Of a stretch of 64,000 nt of DNA, positions 15,786 to 23,518 are shown one piece after another. This stretch comes from Clostridiales bacterium (GTDB taxonomy: Bacteria > Bacillota > Clostridia > Oscillospirales > Oscillospiraceae). Numbering within the stretch: position 1 is the stretch's first letter; the number at the start of each line of letters is the position of its first letter. Position numbers and translations under genes: made by a program. The stretch spans positions 1 to 64,000 of the forward strand of contig QALX01000003.1 of the NCBI GenBank assembly GCA_003150485.1. Reading direction: 5' to 3'. The notes below the pieces were generated by a model. The model did no database searches. It worked only from the letters and a program-made list of their open reading frames with translations, and was not told the origin of the DNA.

Positions 15786-15815
15786 TAGTATGCCGGGAGC
15801 GGGAGAAAATTATCA
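15786..15815 (-). promoter_or_regulatory. Possible forespore promoter of the EutN-like gene
   Basis: On the minus strand TGATA (15815-15811), an 18-base spacer and an exact CATACTA (15792-15786). The -35 matches the forespore consensus only in its last three bases. The implied 5' leader is about 13 bases and still contains the ribosome site. Confidence 0.4.
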
Positions 15816-15829
15816 TGTTTTTTGGGAAG

Positions 15830-15862
15830 AAAGGGCCTGGCGCTTCGGCGCCGGGCCTTTTG
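15830..15862 (-). terminator. ppk terminator
   Basis: AAAGGCCCGGCGCC and GGCGCCAGGCCCTTT form a long stem with a short loop, on the minus strand after the ppk stop codon. Confidence 0.75.
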
Positions 15863-15876
15863 CGGGAATGCGGCTT

Positions 15877-18015
15877 TTACTGTTCCTGGCCCAGGCGGAA
15901 GGTGCGGCGGAGCCAGTTGAGGAAACCGCCGGACTCCTGGGGCATGTCGGGCTGACGCTGTTCCTCCTTTGCGTCCCGGATGGCCTGCTCCAGCAGGAAC
16001 TGCTGGCTGTCAAAGGGGGGCTCCGGGGGACGGCGGCAGTAGGAGCCGTCGCTGCGCATCTGACGGGCCTTGAGGGTGTCCTTCAGGCAGGCGTCCAGAA
16101 TCTGGTGGATTTTCCGGCGCACCGACAGGTCGTAGATGGGGCAGGCCACCTCCACCCGGCGCTCGGTGTTGCGGGTCATGAAGTCGGCGGAGGCGATGTA
16201 CATCCGCTCCTGACTGCCCTGGCCGAAGCAGTAGATCCGGGAGTGCTCCAGGAACCGGCCCACAATGCTGGTGATGTGGATGTTCTCGGTCTTTCCGGGC
16301 AGCTCTGGCAGCAGGCAGCAGATGCCCCGGACGATCATCCGAACCTGCACCCCGGCGCAGGAGGCCTCCTTGAGCTTTTTCATCAGGCCGTAGTCGGTGA
16401 TGGAGTTGATCTTGATCAGGATGCGGCCCTCGGGGCCCTTGGCGATCTCCCGGTCCATCTCCGCCAGCAGGGAGGATTTCAGGGAGGTGGGGGCCACCAG
16501 CAGGTGGTGATATTTGCCCTCCAGGTTGCCGATGGACATGTTTTTAAAGAACTCGTTGGCGTCCCGGCCAATGGCCTGATCTGCCGTCATCAGGGAGAGG
16601 TCGGTGTACATGGTGGCGGTTTTCTCGTTATAGTTGCCGGTTCCGGCCTGGGTGATGAAGCGGATTTTCCCCTGCTCCCGGCGGGTGATCAGGCAGAGCT
16701 TGGAGTGGACTTTGAACTCCTCAAAGCCGTAGATCACGGTACATCCCGCGTCCTCCAGGCGCTCGGACCAGTCGATGTTGTGCTGTTCGTCAAAGCGGGC
16801 CCGGAGCTCGATGAGGACGGTGACGTCCTTGCCGTTTTCCGCCGCGGCGCACAGGTAGTCCACCAGCTTGGCATGTTTGGCCATGCGGTAGATGGTGATC
16901 TTGATGGAGAGCACCGCCGGGTCCGAGGCGGACTCCCGAATCAGCTGAAGGAAGGGGTCCATGCTCTCAAAGGGATAGGAGAGCAGGAGATCCCGCTGGC
17001 GGACCTGTTCCAGAACGCTGCCCTTCCTGCGGATGCCGTAGGGCAGCTGGGGATGGAAGGGCTGGTAGAGCAGGGCCTTGCGGCGGCCTTCGGGGAGCTT
17101 CCCCTCCAGGTCGAACACGTAGCCCATTTTGAAGGGGGCGGTGGTCTGATAGGCCTGCTCCAGGGTGATGGAAAGCCGATCGCACAGGTACTGGAGAAAG
17201 CAGTCGCTGATCTCCCGGTCGTATTCCAGCCGGACCGGCGCCAGCCGCCGCCGGGCGCCCAGGACCTTTTTCATCTTCTGACGGAAATCCTCGTCGTACT
17301 CAAAGGCCTCGTCGTCCGGGTTCACGTCGGCGTTCCGGGTGACGCAGAAGGCGGAGGCCTCATCCACCGTGTAGGTGGAGAAGATGGAGGGCAGCTGCCG
17401 GAAGAGAATTTCCTCGGTGCGGATACAGCGCAGGCTGCTGCCGGGCAGCAGCACCACCTCAGGCAGGGAGGCGGGCAGGGGGATCACCGCGAAGACCTTC
17501 TTCTCCCCCCGCCGCAGCCAGGCCCCCACGTGGACCACCTTGTTTTGCAGGTGGGGGAAGGGGTGATGGGGGTCGATGATCTGAGGGGAGAGGATGGGGG
17601 CCACGTTGGATTCGTAGTACTCCTGGAGAAAGGCCCGCTCGCTGTTCTCCAGCTCCCCGTAGGACAGCTGGTAGATGCCGTAGGGGCGCAGCTGGCGGTC
17701 AATGTCCCGGAAAATCCGCTCCCGCTTGGCGTAGAGGGGACGGACGGCGGCATAGATGGCGGTGAGCTGCTGGCTGGCGGTCATTCCGGACTTTTTGTCT
17801 ACGGCGGTGCTGCCCAGGGCCTCCTGGTCGTGGAGGCTGCCCACCCGGATCATAAAGAATTCGTCCAGGTTGCTGGTGAAGATGCTGACGAACTTGAGCC
17901 GCTCCAGCAACGGCACCCGTTCGTCAACGGCCTCGTCCAGAACCGAGTCGTTGAAGCGCAGCCAGGACAGCTCCCGGTTCTGTGTATAGGTTCCCTGTTT
18001 ACTGATCTGTTCCAT
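15877..18015 (-). CDS. ppk1: Polyphosphate kinase 1
   Basis: 712 aa, the usual size. PPK1 polymerises the gamma phosphate of ATP into polyphosphate through a phosphohistidine. The order is an N-terminal domain beginning NRELSWLRFNDSVLDEA with SNLDEFFMIRVG, a head domain, then two PLD-like domains. VLSIKITIYRMAKH and EFKVHSKLCLI carry the active-site His region, and FITQAGTGNYNEKTA and RMYIASADFMTRN follow. It overlaps the upstream ppx by 17 bases, so the two are translationally coupled. The pair can both make and degrade polyphosphate. Confidence 0.96.
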   Translation of the reverse strand: MEQISKQGTYTQNRELSWLRFNDSVLDEAVDERVPLLERLKFVSIFTSNLDEFFMIRVGSLHDQEALGSTAVDKKSGMTASQQLTAIYAAVRPLYAKRERIFRDIDRQLRPYGIYQLSYGELENSERAFLQEYYESNVAPILSPQIIDPHHPFPHLQNKVVHVGAWLRRGEKKVFAVIPLPASLPEVVLLPGSSLRCIRTEEILFRQLPSIFSTYTVDEASAFCVTRNADVNPDDEAFEYDEDFRQKMKKVLGARRRLAPVRLEYDREISDCFLQYLCDRLSITLEQAYQTTAPFKMGYVFDLEGKLPEGRRKALLYQPFHPQLPYGIRRKGSVLEQVRQRDLLLSYPFESMDPFLQLIRESASDPAVLSIKITIYRMAKHAKLVDYLCAAAENGKDVTVLIELRARFDEQHNIDWSERLEDAGCTVIYGFEEFKVHSKLCLITRREQGKIRFITQAGTGNYNEKTATMYTDLSLMTADQAIGRDANEFFKNMSIGNLEGKYHHLLVAPTSLKSSLLAEMDREIAKGPEGRILIKINSITDYGLMKKLKEASCAGVQVRMIVRGICCLLPELPGKTENIHITSIVGRFLEHSRIYCFGQGSQERMYIASADFMTRNTERRVEVACPIYDLSVRRKIHQILDACLKDTLKARQMRSDGSYCRRPPEPPFDSQQFLLEQAIRDAKEEQRQPDMPQESGGFLNWLRRTFRLGQEQ

Positions 18016-18946
18016 ACAAAACTCCCCGTTCTCTCAAAAGGTAATAAAGATAGCCCTCCCGTACTCCATAGGGGCTGGTGACCACCGACTGGACGCTGAA
18101 GACCCGGGCCACGGCGCGCAGTACAGCGATGCCCGGCGTCAGGGTGTGGATGCGCTCAGGCGCAATTTTCAGGATGCGGTTGGTCAATTTTTTGGACTCT
18201 GCCGTGATCTGGGCCAGGTAGTCGTCGTAAAAACCCACGTCATAGCGGGTGTTGCCGCCGGATTCCCCGGTCAGGCCGTTGTACAGCTTCAGGGCTGCCC
18301 GGGCAGTGCCGCCCACGGCGCACAGGGGACCTACCGGCGGCCTGCTGGCGGATTTGGCCCGCTTTTTCAGCAGCTCCGCCACCTCAGACTCCATTTTCCG
18401 CACCTCCGCCCGGGTGGGCAAAATTCCTGCCACAAACCGGTTATACAGGTTCAGGGAGCCGATGGCGATGGAGTCGGCGCAGATCACCTCCCGGTCCCGG
18501 AACTGTACCAGCTCCGTGCTGCCGCCGCCCACGTCGGCCAGCAGGCCGGAGTCCGGCGGCGCGCTCTGGATGGCGCCGTAGTAGTCAAAGGTGGCTTCCT
18601 CCTGGCCGGACAGGACCCGGACGGAGAAGCCGCTGGCCTCCTGAATGGCCTGGAGCACCTCTTCGGTGTTGGTGATGTTGCGCAGGGAGGCAGTGGCGAA
18701 GGGGAAGATCTCCCGCAGCCGGATCTGCTGAGTCACTGCCCGCAGCTCGCTGAGGATTTCCACTGCCTTCCGAATTCCCTCTTTGCTCATCCGCCCCTTG
18801 CTATTGATATAGCCCACCAGGCCGGTGGCGTATTTTTTGTTCAAAACCGGATGGATTGCCCCGTCTTCCACCCGGTAAACCATCAGACGGATGGTGTTGG
18901 ACCCAATGTCGATCACACCGTACAAATCCGTTCGCCTCCCAATCAT
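17999..18946 (-). CDS. ppx: Exopolyphosphatase / guanosine pentaphosphatase family protein
   Basis: 315 aa, the short form of the Ppx/GppA family consisting only of the two ASKHA ATPase-fold domains. YGVIDIGSNTIRLMVY (about 9-24) is the phosphate 1 motif. GQEEATFDYYGAI and LLADVGGGSTELVQF (about 138-152) form the catalytic Glu and phosphate 2 motifs. It removes terminal phosphate from polyphosphate or pppGpp in the cytoplasm. It sits upstream of and overlaps ppk1. A conserved start MIGRRTDLYGVIDIG fits the family. Confidence 0.93.
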   Translation of the reverse strand: MIGRRTDLYGVIDIGSNTIRLMVYRVEDGAIHPVLNKKYATGLVGYINSKGRMSKEGIRKAVEILSELRAVTQQIRLREIFPFATASLRNITNTEEVLQAIQEASGFSVRVLSGQEEATFDYYGAIQSAPPDSGLLADVGGGSTELVQFRDREVICADSIAIGSLNLYNRFVAGILPTRAEVRKMESEVAELLKKRAKSASRPPVGPLCAVGGTARAALKLYNGLTGESGGNTRYDVGFYDDYLAQITAESKKLTNRILKIAPERIHTLTPGIAVLRAVARVFSVQSVVTSPYGVREGYLYYLLRERGVLYGTDQ

Positions 18947-19090
18947 ACTTCTGAACTGTTCTTATTATTTTATCTGGCTTCCGCCGAATTTATCTAGCTT
19001 ATTTCTGTCAAGAAACCGTTAAATCTACGTGAACCCGTCCCGGTGCTGGGGCATCCGACAGCATACGCCGCGAGACGCAAAAAAGCACGG

Positions 19091-19258
19091 TCATGGGAAT
19101 TCGTCATCCCATTTCCGTGCCTTTCGCCGGTTGTATGCTTTGGAGTTGGGCGGCTTTCGGGTGACCGGGTTCAGCCCGTACCAGGTGCCGCGTTTTTTTG
19201 CGTTCAGCGCCCGCTGTTCTTTCTTGGAGCGCTTCTCGAAGGGAATGAATTTTTCCAT
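19091..19258 (-). CDS. Small basic protein, unknown function
   Basis: 55 aa, very basic. It starts MEKFIPFEKRSKKEQRA, then RGTWYGLNPVTRKPPN and a KAYNRRKARKW ending. GAAAGGAC lies upstream of the ATG at 19258, and a perfect TTGACA/TAGAAT promoter precedes it. The composition (Lys/Arg-rich with aromatic residues) suggests RNA or ribosome association, but that is inference. I do not recognise a named family. Confidence 0.65.
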   Translation of the reverse strand: MEKFIPFEKRSKKEQRALNAKKRGTWYGLNPVTRKPPNSKAYNRRKARKWDDEFP

Positions 19259-19292
19259 CGGGTGTTCCGTCCTTTCTATTTGCTGTGGAGGG

Positions 19293-19321
19293 ATTCTATC
19301 AGAAGGCGGGGCCGCTGTCAA
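19293..19321 (-). promoter_or_regulatory. Promoter of the 55-aa gene
   Basis: TTGACA (19321-19316), a 17-base spacer and TAGAAT (19298-19293). The -35 lies inside the loop of the preceding terminator hairpin, so the terminator stem fills part of the spacer. Confidence 0.7.
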
Positions 19322-19339
19322 GGGCAGCGGCCCCGCCGG
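19304..19339 (-). terminator. GC-rich hairpin after the XRE gene
   Basis: A 13-bp stem, GGCGGGGCCGCTG with CAGCGGCCCCGCC, begins right after the stop codon of the HTH gene. The T-tract is only TTCT, so termination may be incomplete. Confidence 0.6.
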
Positions 19340-19340
19340 G

Positions 19341-19523
19341 TTATACAAACAGTTCGTCGGGATAGACATGGCGCTGTCCCGCTTCGATTTTAGCCAGCCC
19401 GCTGCGGGTGATGTCGCAGCCGCGCACCTGTAGCTGGGCCGCCAGCTGTTCCTGGGACAGACGGCGCGCCAGGCGAAGCCGGCGGATGTTTTGTCCCAGC
19501 GCTTTCTCATGGGCTCTTTCCAC
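19341..19523 (-). CDS. Short XRE-type helix-turn-helix protein, probably C-terminally truncated
   Basis: 60 aa from a GTG at 19523 with GGAG nine bases upstream. LGQNIRRLRLARRLSQEQLAAQLQ and the recognition-helix region DITRSGLAKIEAGQRHV form the HTH fold. Relatives normally continue about 15-20 residues past VYPDEL with a final helix (ALRDIL-type), but here the frame ends at DELFV. It may be a short functional regulator or a decayed one. It follows capA by 36 bases on the same strand. Confidence 0.6.
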   Translation of the reverse strand: MERAHEKALGQNIRRLRLARRLSQEQLAAQLQVRGCDITRSGLAKIEAGQRHVYPDELFV

Positions 19524-19559
19524 GGTACGTCACTCCACTCCCATCTCATCCACCGGGGC

Positions 19560-20705
19560 TCAGTGCCTGATCTGCTGGGAATAGGTGTTGAGCTTGTCCA
19601 GGATACGCTCCGCCTCACTGCCGGAGGCAGGGGTGGGGCGGTAGTCGTTGCGGGAGGACTGGCTGGACAGGGAACAGGGGATGAGATTGACGCCGTTTTC
19701 CAGGTCGATCTGCACCTGACCGTCCCGGACGGTGAAGGTCTGCTGGTAGATCAGGGTGTCCTTGTCCGAGGGGTTTTTGTTGCCGCCGAAGCAGAAGTTG
19801 CCCAGGGAGTAGACGATGTTGACGCCGTTGTAGGCCTCAATCCCCTGGAGGACGTGGGGGTGGTGGCCGATCACAAGGCTGGCGCCCAGGTCCACGGCCC
19901 GGTGGGCCAGGCTGATCTGGGCCTGGTTGGGCAGGTAGTTCCGCTCAATGCCCCAGTGGAAGGAGACCAGGATGACCTCCGCGCCCTGAGCCTTTACGTC
20001 AGCCATGGCGGCCTCCAGGTCCTCTGCGCAGCCCTCCAGCTTGGCCAGCTCGTAGACCCCCACCAGGCCCACCTTGACCCCGTTGATCTCCAGGACGGCG
20101 GTTTCGTCGTAGCCGAAGGTGGTGAGTCCGGCGCCCTGAAGGGCGGTTTTGGTGTCGGTGTAGCTGTCGGCGCCGTAGTCGTGGCTGTGGTTGTTGGCCA
20201 GGTTGCAGGCCTCCACACCGCCGGAGGTCAGGATCTCGGTGTAGGAGGGGTCCCCCTTGAAGGCGTAGGTCTTATCCGCCCGGGCGGCGGAGCGGGTCAG
20301 GGTGCCCTCAAAGTTCACAATGGTCAGGTCGTCCGCCGTAAAAACGCCTCTCACGTTAGAGAGGAAGTAGTCCAGCCCATACTTGTCCGCATAGGCGGGA
20401 AGGCTGGTGGAGGGGTCAAAGTAGGCGTCGGTGCCCAGGGTACAGTCCCCCACGCAGCTGACTGTAAAGGAGACCGGTTCCGGCTCCGGCTCCGGAACGG
20501 CGGATGGGGCGGGCGCCGAAGATGCCGCCGTTGTCGGCTCCGGCGCCGCTGGGGATGGGGGCGCGGCGCGCCCGTTTGTCACCCAGTGAAGGGAGAAGGC
20601 CAGGGCCACCGCAACGGCCAGCAGGGCGGAAAGAGGCAGAGCCTGGGGGTTCCGCCGTCTTCGCCTTCTGGGGCGGCGGGGGGGCTGGGTCTTTTTTGTT
20701 TCCAT
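19560..20705 (-). CDS. CapA-family (poly-gamma-glutamate synthesis type) exported protein
   Basis: 381 aa. An Arg/Lys-rich N-terminus, a single transmembrane anchor (about 23-43) and a Pro/Ala/Glu-rich linker precede the CapA metallophosphoesterase-like domain. The domain starts SFTVSCVGDCTLGT and contains NFEGTLT, ANNHSHDYG, VSFHWGIERN, GHHPHVLQGIE and YSLGNFCFGG. The domain faces outside. Poly-gamma-glutamate genes (capB/capC) are absent, so the substrate is unknown. The start at 20705 is set by GGGAG upstream. The longer frame adds unrelated residues. Confidence 0.88.
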   Translation of the reverse strand: METKKTQPPRRPRRRRRRNPQALPLSALLAVAVALAFSLHWVTNGRAAPPSPAAPEPTTAASSAPAPSAVPEPEPEPVSFTVSCVGDCTLGTDAYFDPSTSLPAYADKYGLDYFLSNVRGVFTADDLTIVNFEGTLTRSAARADKTYAFKGDPSYTEILTSGGVEACNLANNHSHDYGADSYTDTKTALQGAGLTTFGYDETAVLEINGVKVGLVGVYELAKLEGCAEDLEAAMADVKAQGAEVILVSFHWGIERNYLPNQAQISLAHRAVDLGASLVIGHHPHVLQGIEAYNGVNIVYSLGNFCFGGNKNPSDKDTLIYQQTFTVRDGQVQIDLENGVNLIPCSLSSQSSRNDYRPTPASGSEAERILDKLNTYSQQIRH

Positions 20706-20847
20706 AAGCGCGCTCCCTGAATCAGTAAAATGGTGGGGCCCGGGCATGAGTGTCCAGTCCCCTTACCCTGCAACTATAGCACAAATAGGGCGGAAAAGCC
20801 ATATCTGTGGGCGGTTTTCGGAACGTTTGCGGGGAGTGGGACGGCGG

Positions 20848-21234
20848 TTACGTTGCTTCCGCTTCAATCGCACGCTGTAGTTTCTTTGTCAGCTTGCCGA
20901 ACACCAGGGCGTAGGAACGGTCACACAGACCCCGCAGCACGTCGTCGGGCACGGCTCCGTCCAGAAACACGGAGATCCAGTGGCGCTTGTCCGTATAGAA
21001 GCCGGGCACAATGTCCGGATATTCCGCCCTCAGGAGCTCGGCCAATGCGGGTTCGCATTTCAGAGTCAGCAACTCCCGCTGGTCGTAGCCCTTGTGCTCC
21101 GGGCCGGGCTGGCAGGTGGCGGCGAACATCTTTCCGCCCACCTGATAGCGCCACCAGCCCCACTCCGCTTTATAGTCCTTGGCGCAGCCTTTTTTCGATT
21201 GCAGGACTTCGTCCAGCCATGGGTATTGATTCAT
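20848..21234 (-). CDS. MmcQ/YjbR family protein
   Basis: 128 aa with the YjbR pattern: LDEVLQSKKGCAKDYKAEWGWWRYQVGGKMFAAT, then GYDQRELLTLKCEPALAELL, and the block GFYTDKRHWISVFLDG before a closing helix. Its C-terminal half parallels the YjbR protein at 3184-3579. It follows the DUF5655 gene by 13 bases, so both are likely on one transcript. Function unproven; family members are small cytoplasmic proteins. Confidence 0.85.
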   Translation of the reverse strand: MNQYPWLDEVLQSKKGCAKDYKAEWGWWRYQVGGKMFAATCQPGPEHKGYDQRELLTLKCEPALAELLRAEYPDIVPGFYTDKRHWISVFLDGAVPDDVLRGLCDRSYALVFGKLTKKLQRAIEAEAT

Positions 21235-21247
21235 CGTCGCATCCTCC

Positions 21248-21616
21248 TCACTTTGTCAGGGCAAAATCGTGGGCTTCCTGGAGCCAGTCCATCAGTTCGC
21301 TGTCCAGCTGTCCCACCTCAGACAGGATTACGTGATGGGTCCAGCGGTTGGGGTAGGGCTCTACAGCCACGGCGATGCGGGGGGAGTCCAGCCGGTGGGA
21401 GAGGCCGAAGGACAGGATCAGGAACACCTCCGGGCACCCCTTCATCCGGCGCAGGGACACAAAGGCAAAGCCGTATCTCGCCCGAAAGGTGATCTGGGAT
21501 TTTTGGACCTTCAGGGCGGTATCCGGGCACTGGGCCAGCAGTCTGTTCCGCAGCGCCTCGTACAGGGGCAAAGCGCCGGGCATGGCGTCAAAAAACAGCA
21601 GTTCATCGGGTGTCAT
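21248..21616 (-). CDS. DUF5655-like protein
   Basis: 122 aa from the ATG at 21616 (GGAGGG upstream). It contains VQKSQITFRARYGFAFVSL and VEPYPNRWTHHVILSEV, a pattern I associate with DUF5655-type domains. These often accompany YjbR-like domains, which fits the immediate downstream neighbour. No catalytic residues are evident. Function unknown. Confidence 0.7.
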   Translation of the reverse strand: MTPDELLFFDAMPGALPLYEALRNRLLAQCPDTALKVQKSQITFRARYGFAFVSLRRMKGCPEVFLILSFGLSHRLDSPRIAVAVEPYPNRWTHHVILSEVGQLDSELMDWLQEAHDFALTK

Positions 21617-21737
21617 GTTTGCGCCCTCCTTTTTGTCAGTATACCACTCAGTGCGCCGGTTGGAAAGCCCTGTGTGCGGCGCCGGAAAGCCGGCGCGGCG
21701 GAGGCAGGTTAGCGGAACGGTCGGCGTAAACAGAGAA

Positions 21738-21769
21738 CGGGCTGGAATCACTGTGACTCCAGCCCGTTC
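21738..21769 (-). terminator. tRNA-Pro terminator
   Basis: AACGGGCTGGA(g)TCAC pairs with GTGA(t)TCCAGCCCGTT, a nearly perfect long stem immediately 3' of the tRNA, followed by TCT. Confidence 0.8.
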
Positions 21770-21845
21770 TGGTCCGAGTGGGGCGACTCGAACGCCCGGC
21801 CTCCTGCTCCCAAAGCAGGCGCGCTACCAACTGCGCAACACCCGG
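21770..21845 (-). tRNA. tRNA-Pro (anticodon UGG), CCA encoded
   Basis: 76 nt fold into a complete cloverleaf. The acceptor CCGGGTG pairs with CACTCGG, then A and encoded CCA. The D arm is GCGC..GCGC. The anticodon stem CCTGC/GCAGG has loop TTTGGGA, so the anticodon is TGG. The T arm is GGGCG TTCGAGT CGCCC. Confidence 0.96.
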
Positions 21846-21863
21846 ATGGGGAAACTAAGTTTC

Positions 21864-21892
21864 ATTATAACCGATTTCCCAGGATTTTTCAA
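21864..21892 (-). promoter_or_regulatory. tRNA-Pro promoter
   Basis: TTGAAA (21892-21887), a 17-base spacer and TATAAT (21869-21864) on the minus strand. Confidence 0.8.
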
Positions 21893-21899
21893 GGGGTTC

Positions 21900-21928
21900 T
21901 TGCCCGAAAGGGCCTGGTATGATATGAT
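21900..21928 (+). promoter_or_regulatory. trmB promoter
   Basis: TTGCCC (21900-21905), a 17-base spacer and TATGAT (21923-21928), divergent from the tRNA promoter. Confidence 0.65.
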
Positions 21929-21991
21929 AAAAATGCTGTGAGTGATTTACATCATTCGAAAAGATAAAAACTGACTTGAGGGTGGACGTCC

Positions 21992-22777
21992 ATGAGAATG
22001 CGCAAGAAAAAGAACCTGATCCCCCGGATGGAGCGCTGCGCCGCCATCCAGGAGAAGAACCCCTATGAGATGCGGGGCCGCTGGCGGGAACGGCTGACGC
22101 CGGATTGCCCGCTGCACCTGGAGATTGGCTGCGGCAAGGGCAGCTTTACGGTGGAGACTGCCGCGGCCCATCCGGAGGTGCTCTTTGTGGCGGTGGAGCG
22201 GGTGGCGGACTGCCTGCTGCTGGCCATGGAGAAGGTGATGGCCCGGGGACTGGACAACGTGGTCTTTGTCTGCGACGACGCAGCCCGGCTGGGGGAGATG
22301 TTTGCCCCTGGCGAGGTGGACCGGATGTACATCAACTTCTGCGACCCCTGGCCCAGCAAAAAGCACGCCAAACGGCGGCTGACTTATGAGAAATTCCTGC
22401 TGTCCTACCGGGAGTTCCTGAGGGACGGCGGCGGCATCGAGTTCAAGACGGACAACCGGCCCCTGTTCGATTTTTCCCTGACCCAGTTCACCCGGGCGGG
22501 CTACCGGCTCAGCGAGGTGACCAATGACCTCCACCGGGAGCAGACTGGGGTGATTCAGACCGACTACGAGGCCCGGTTTGTGGCTGAAGGGGTGAAGATC
22601 AACCGGTGCGTGGCCACCAAAGAGGCGGCGGTCCCCCAGCCAGTGGGCGAGCCCCCCAAGCTCTCCCTGCTGGACTACCTGCCCGAGGAGATGGACCACA
22701 TTCCCTACGGCATGGAGGAGGTCTTTGCCCAGAACCAGATCCGCCTGGTCCGGGAGCAGGAGGGGGACCGGCGGTGA
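21992..22777 (+). CDS. trmB: tRNA (guanine-N7)-methyltransferase
   Basis: 261 aa. Methylates G46 in the tRNA variable loop using S-adenosylmethionine. The SAM motif LEIGCGKGSFTVETA (about 43-57) and the family signature NFCDPWPSKKHAKRRL (about 114-129) are clear, followed by FLSYREFL-type and IEFKTDNRPLF segments. About 35 residues at the C-terminus (after GVKINRC) are longer than in most homologues. It ends four bases into the downstream acetyltransferase, which begins at an overlapping GTG. Confidence 0.95.
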   Translation: MRMRKKKNLIPRMERCAAIQEKNPYEMRGRWRERLTPDCPLHLEIGCGKGSFTVETAAAHPEVLFVAVERVADCLLLAMEKVMARGLDNVVFVCDDAARLGEMFAPGEVDRMYINFCDPWPSKKHAKRRLTYEKFLLSYREFLRDGGGIEFKTDNRPLFDFSLTQFTRAGYRLSEVTNDLHREQTGVIQTDYEARFVAEGVKINRCVATKEAAVPQPVGEPPKLSLLDYLPEEMDHIPYGMEEVFAQNQIRLVREQEGDRR

Positions 22778-23274
22778 AAGACGTGGAAGCCATGGAAATC
22801 AGAACGGGGACACCGGCGGACCTGGCGGCCCTGACGGCGGTGGAGGCGGCGTGCTTCCCGCCGGCGGAGGCGGCCACCGAGGCAGAGCTGGCGGAACGGC
22901 TGTCCGCCTACGGCGGCCACTTCTGGCTCCTCTGGGATGGGGAGACCCTGGCGGGATTTGTGGACGGCATGGTGACCGACCAGCCCCACCTTACCGACCA
23001 GATGTACCAGGATGCCGGGCTGCATCGGGAGGACGGCAGGTGGCAGATGATCTTCGGTGTCAACACCCTCCCCGCCTACCGGCGGCAGGGGTGTGCGGCG
23101 GCGCTGCTCCGGCGGGCCATCGCCGACGCCAGAGAGCAGGGTCGGCTGGGCCTAGTGCTCACCTGCAAGGAGCACCTGCTCCACTACTATGCCAGGTTCG
23201 GCTTTGTCAGCCTGGGCCGCTCCCCCTCCGCCCACGGCGGCGCGGTCTGGTATGAGATGCGGCTGACCTTTTGA
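22774..23274 (+). CDS. GNAT-family N-acetyltransferase
   Basis: 166 aa if it starts at GTG 22774, which overlaps the trmB stop and has AGGAGGGGG upstream. ATG 22792 is an in-frame alternative with no good ribosome site. The acetyl-CoA binding core is visible in FGVNTLPAYRRQGCAAALLRRAIADARE (motif RxxGxA, here RRQGCA) followed by LTCKEHLLHYYARFGF. Typical of small cytoplasmic GNAT acetyltransferases; the substrate cannot be told. Translationally coupled to trmB. Confidence 0.85.
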   Translation: MKDVEAMEIRTGTPADLAALTAVEAACFPPAEAATEAELAERLSAYGGHFWLLWDGETLAGFVDGMVTDQPHLTDQMYQDAGLHREDGRWQMIFGVNTLPAYRRQGCAAALLRRAIADAREQGRLGLVLTCKEHLLHYYARFGFVSLGRSPSAHGGAVWYEMRLTF

Positions 23275-23371
23275 GTGTGTACAACCCAGAAAAAACGGGA
23301 AAACATTGGCTTAATACGGATAAGGAACTAGCTCACTTCTCAACTGTTATCTGACGGTTTCGGGTGCATAC

Positions 23372-23417
23372 AAAACTCCCATCAGATTCCTAACTGGAAT
23401 TGGATGGGAGTTTTCTT
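23372..23417 (+). terminator. Hairpin terminator at the left edge of the low-GC segment
   Basis: AAAACTCCCATC pairs with GATGGGAGTTTT, with a further partial pairing in the loop, followed by CTTTTG. The surrounding 23280-23518 stretch is AT-rich and has no gene. Confidence 0.65.
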
Positions 23418-23518
23418 TTGTAAAGACTATTTGAAAAAATCTGATTCTTGTCATTTCAAATTATGATTTTGAGGACTTATTATGCAAAAATGAATGACAA
23501 TTACAGCAATCATCTAAT

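Noticed and set aside
15790..18081. A 763-residue open frame antisense to ppk1
   Set aside because: ppk1 on the other strand is unmistakable along its full length; this frame is a compositional shadow.
20848..21616. A toxin-antitoxin pair (two small overlapping-size genes on one transcript)
   Set aside because: The proteins match YjbR and DUF5655-type families, not known toxin or antitoxin folds, and both are of ordinary size and GC.
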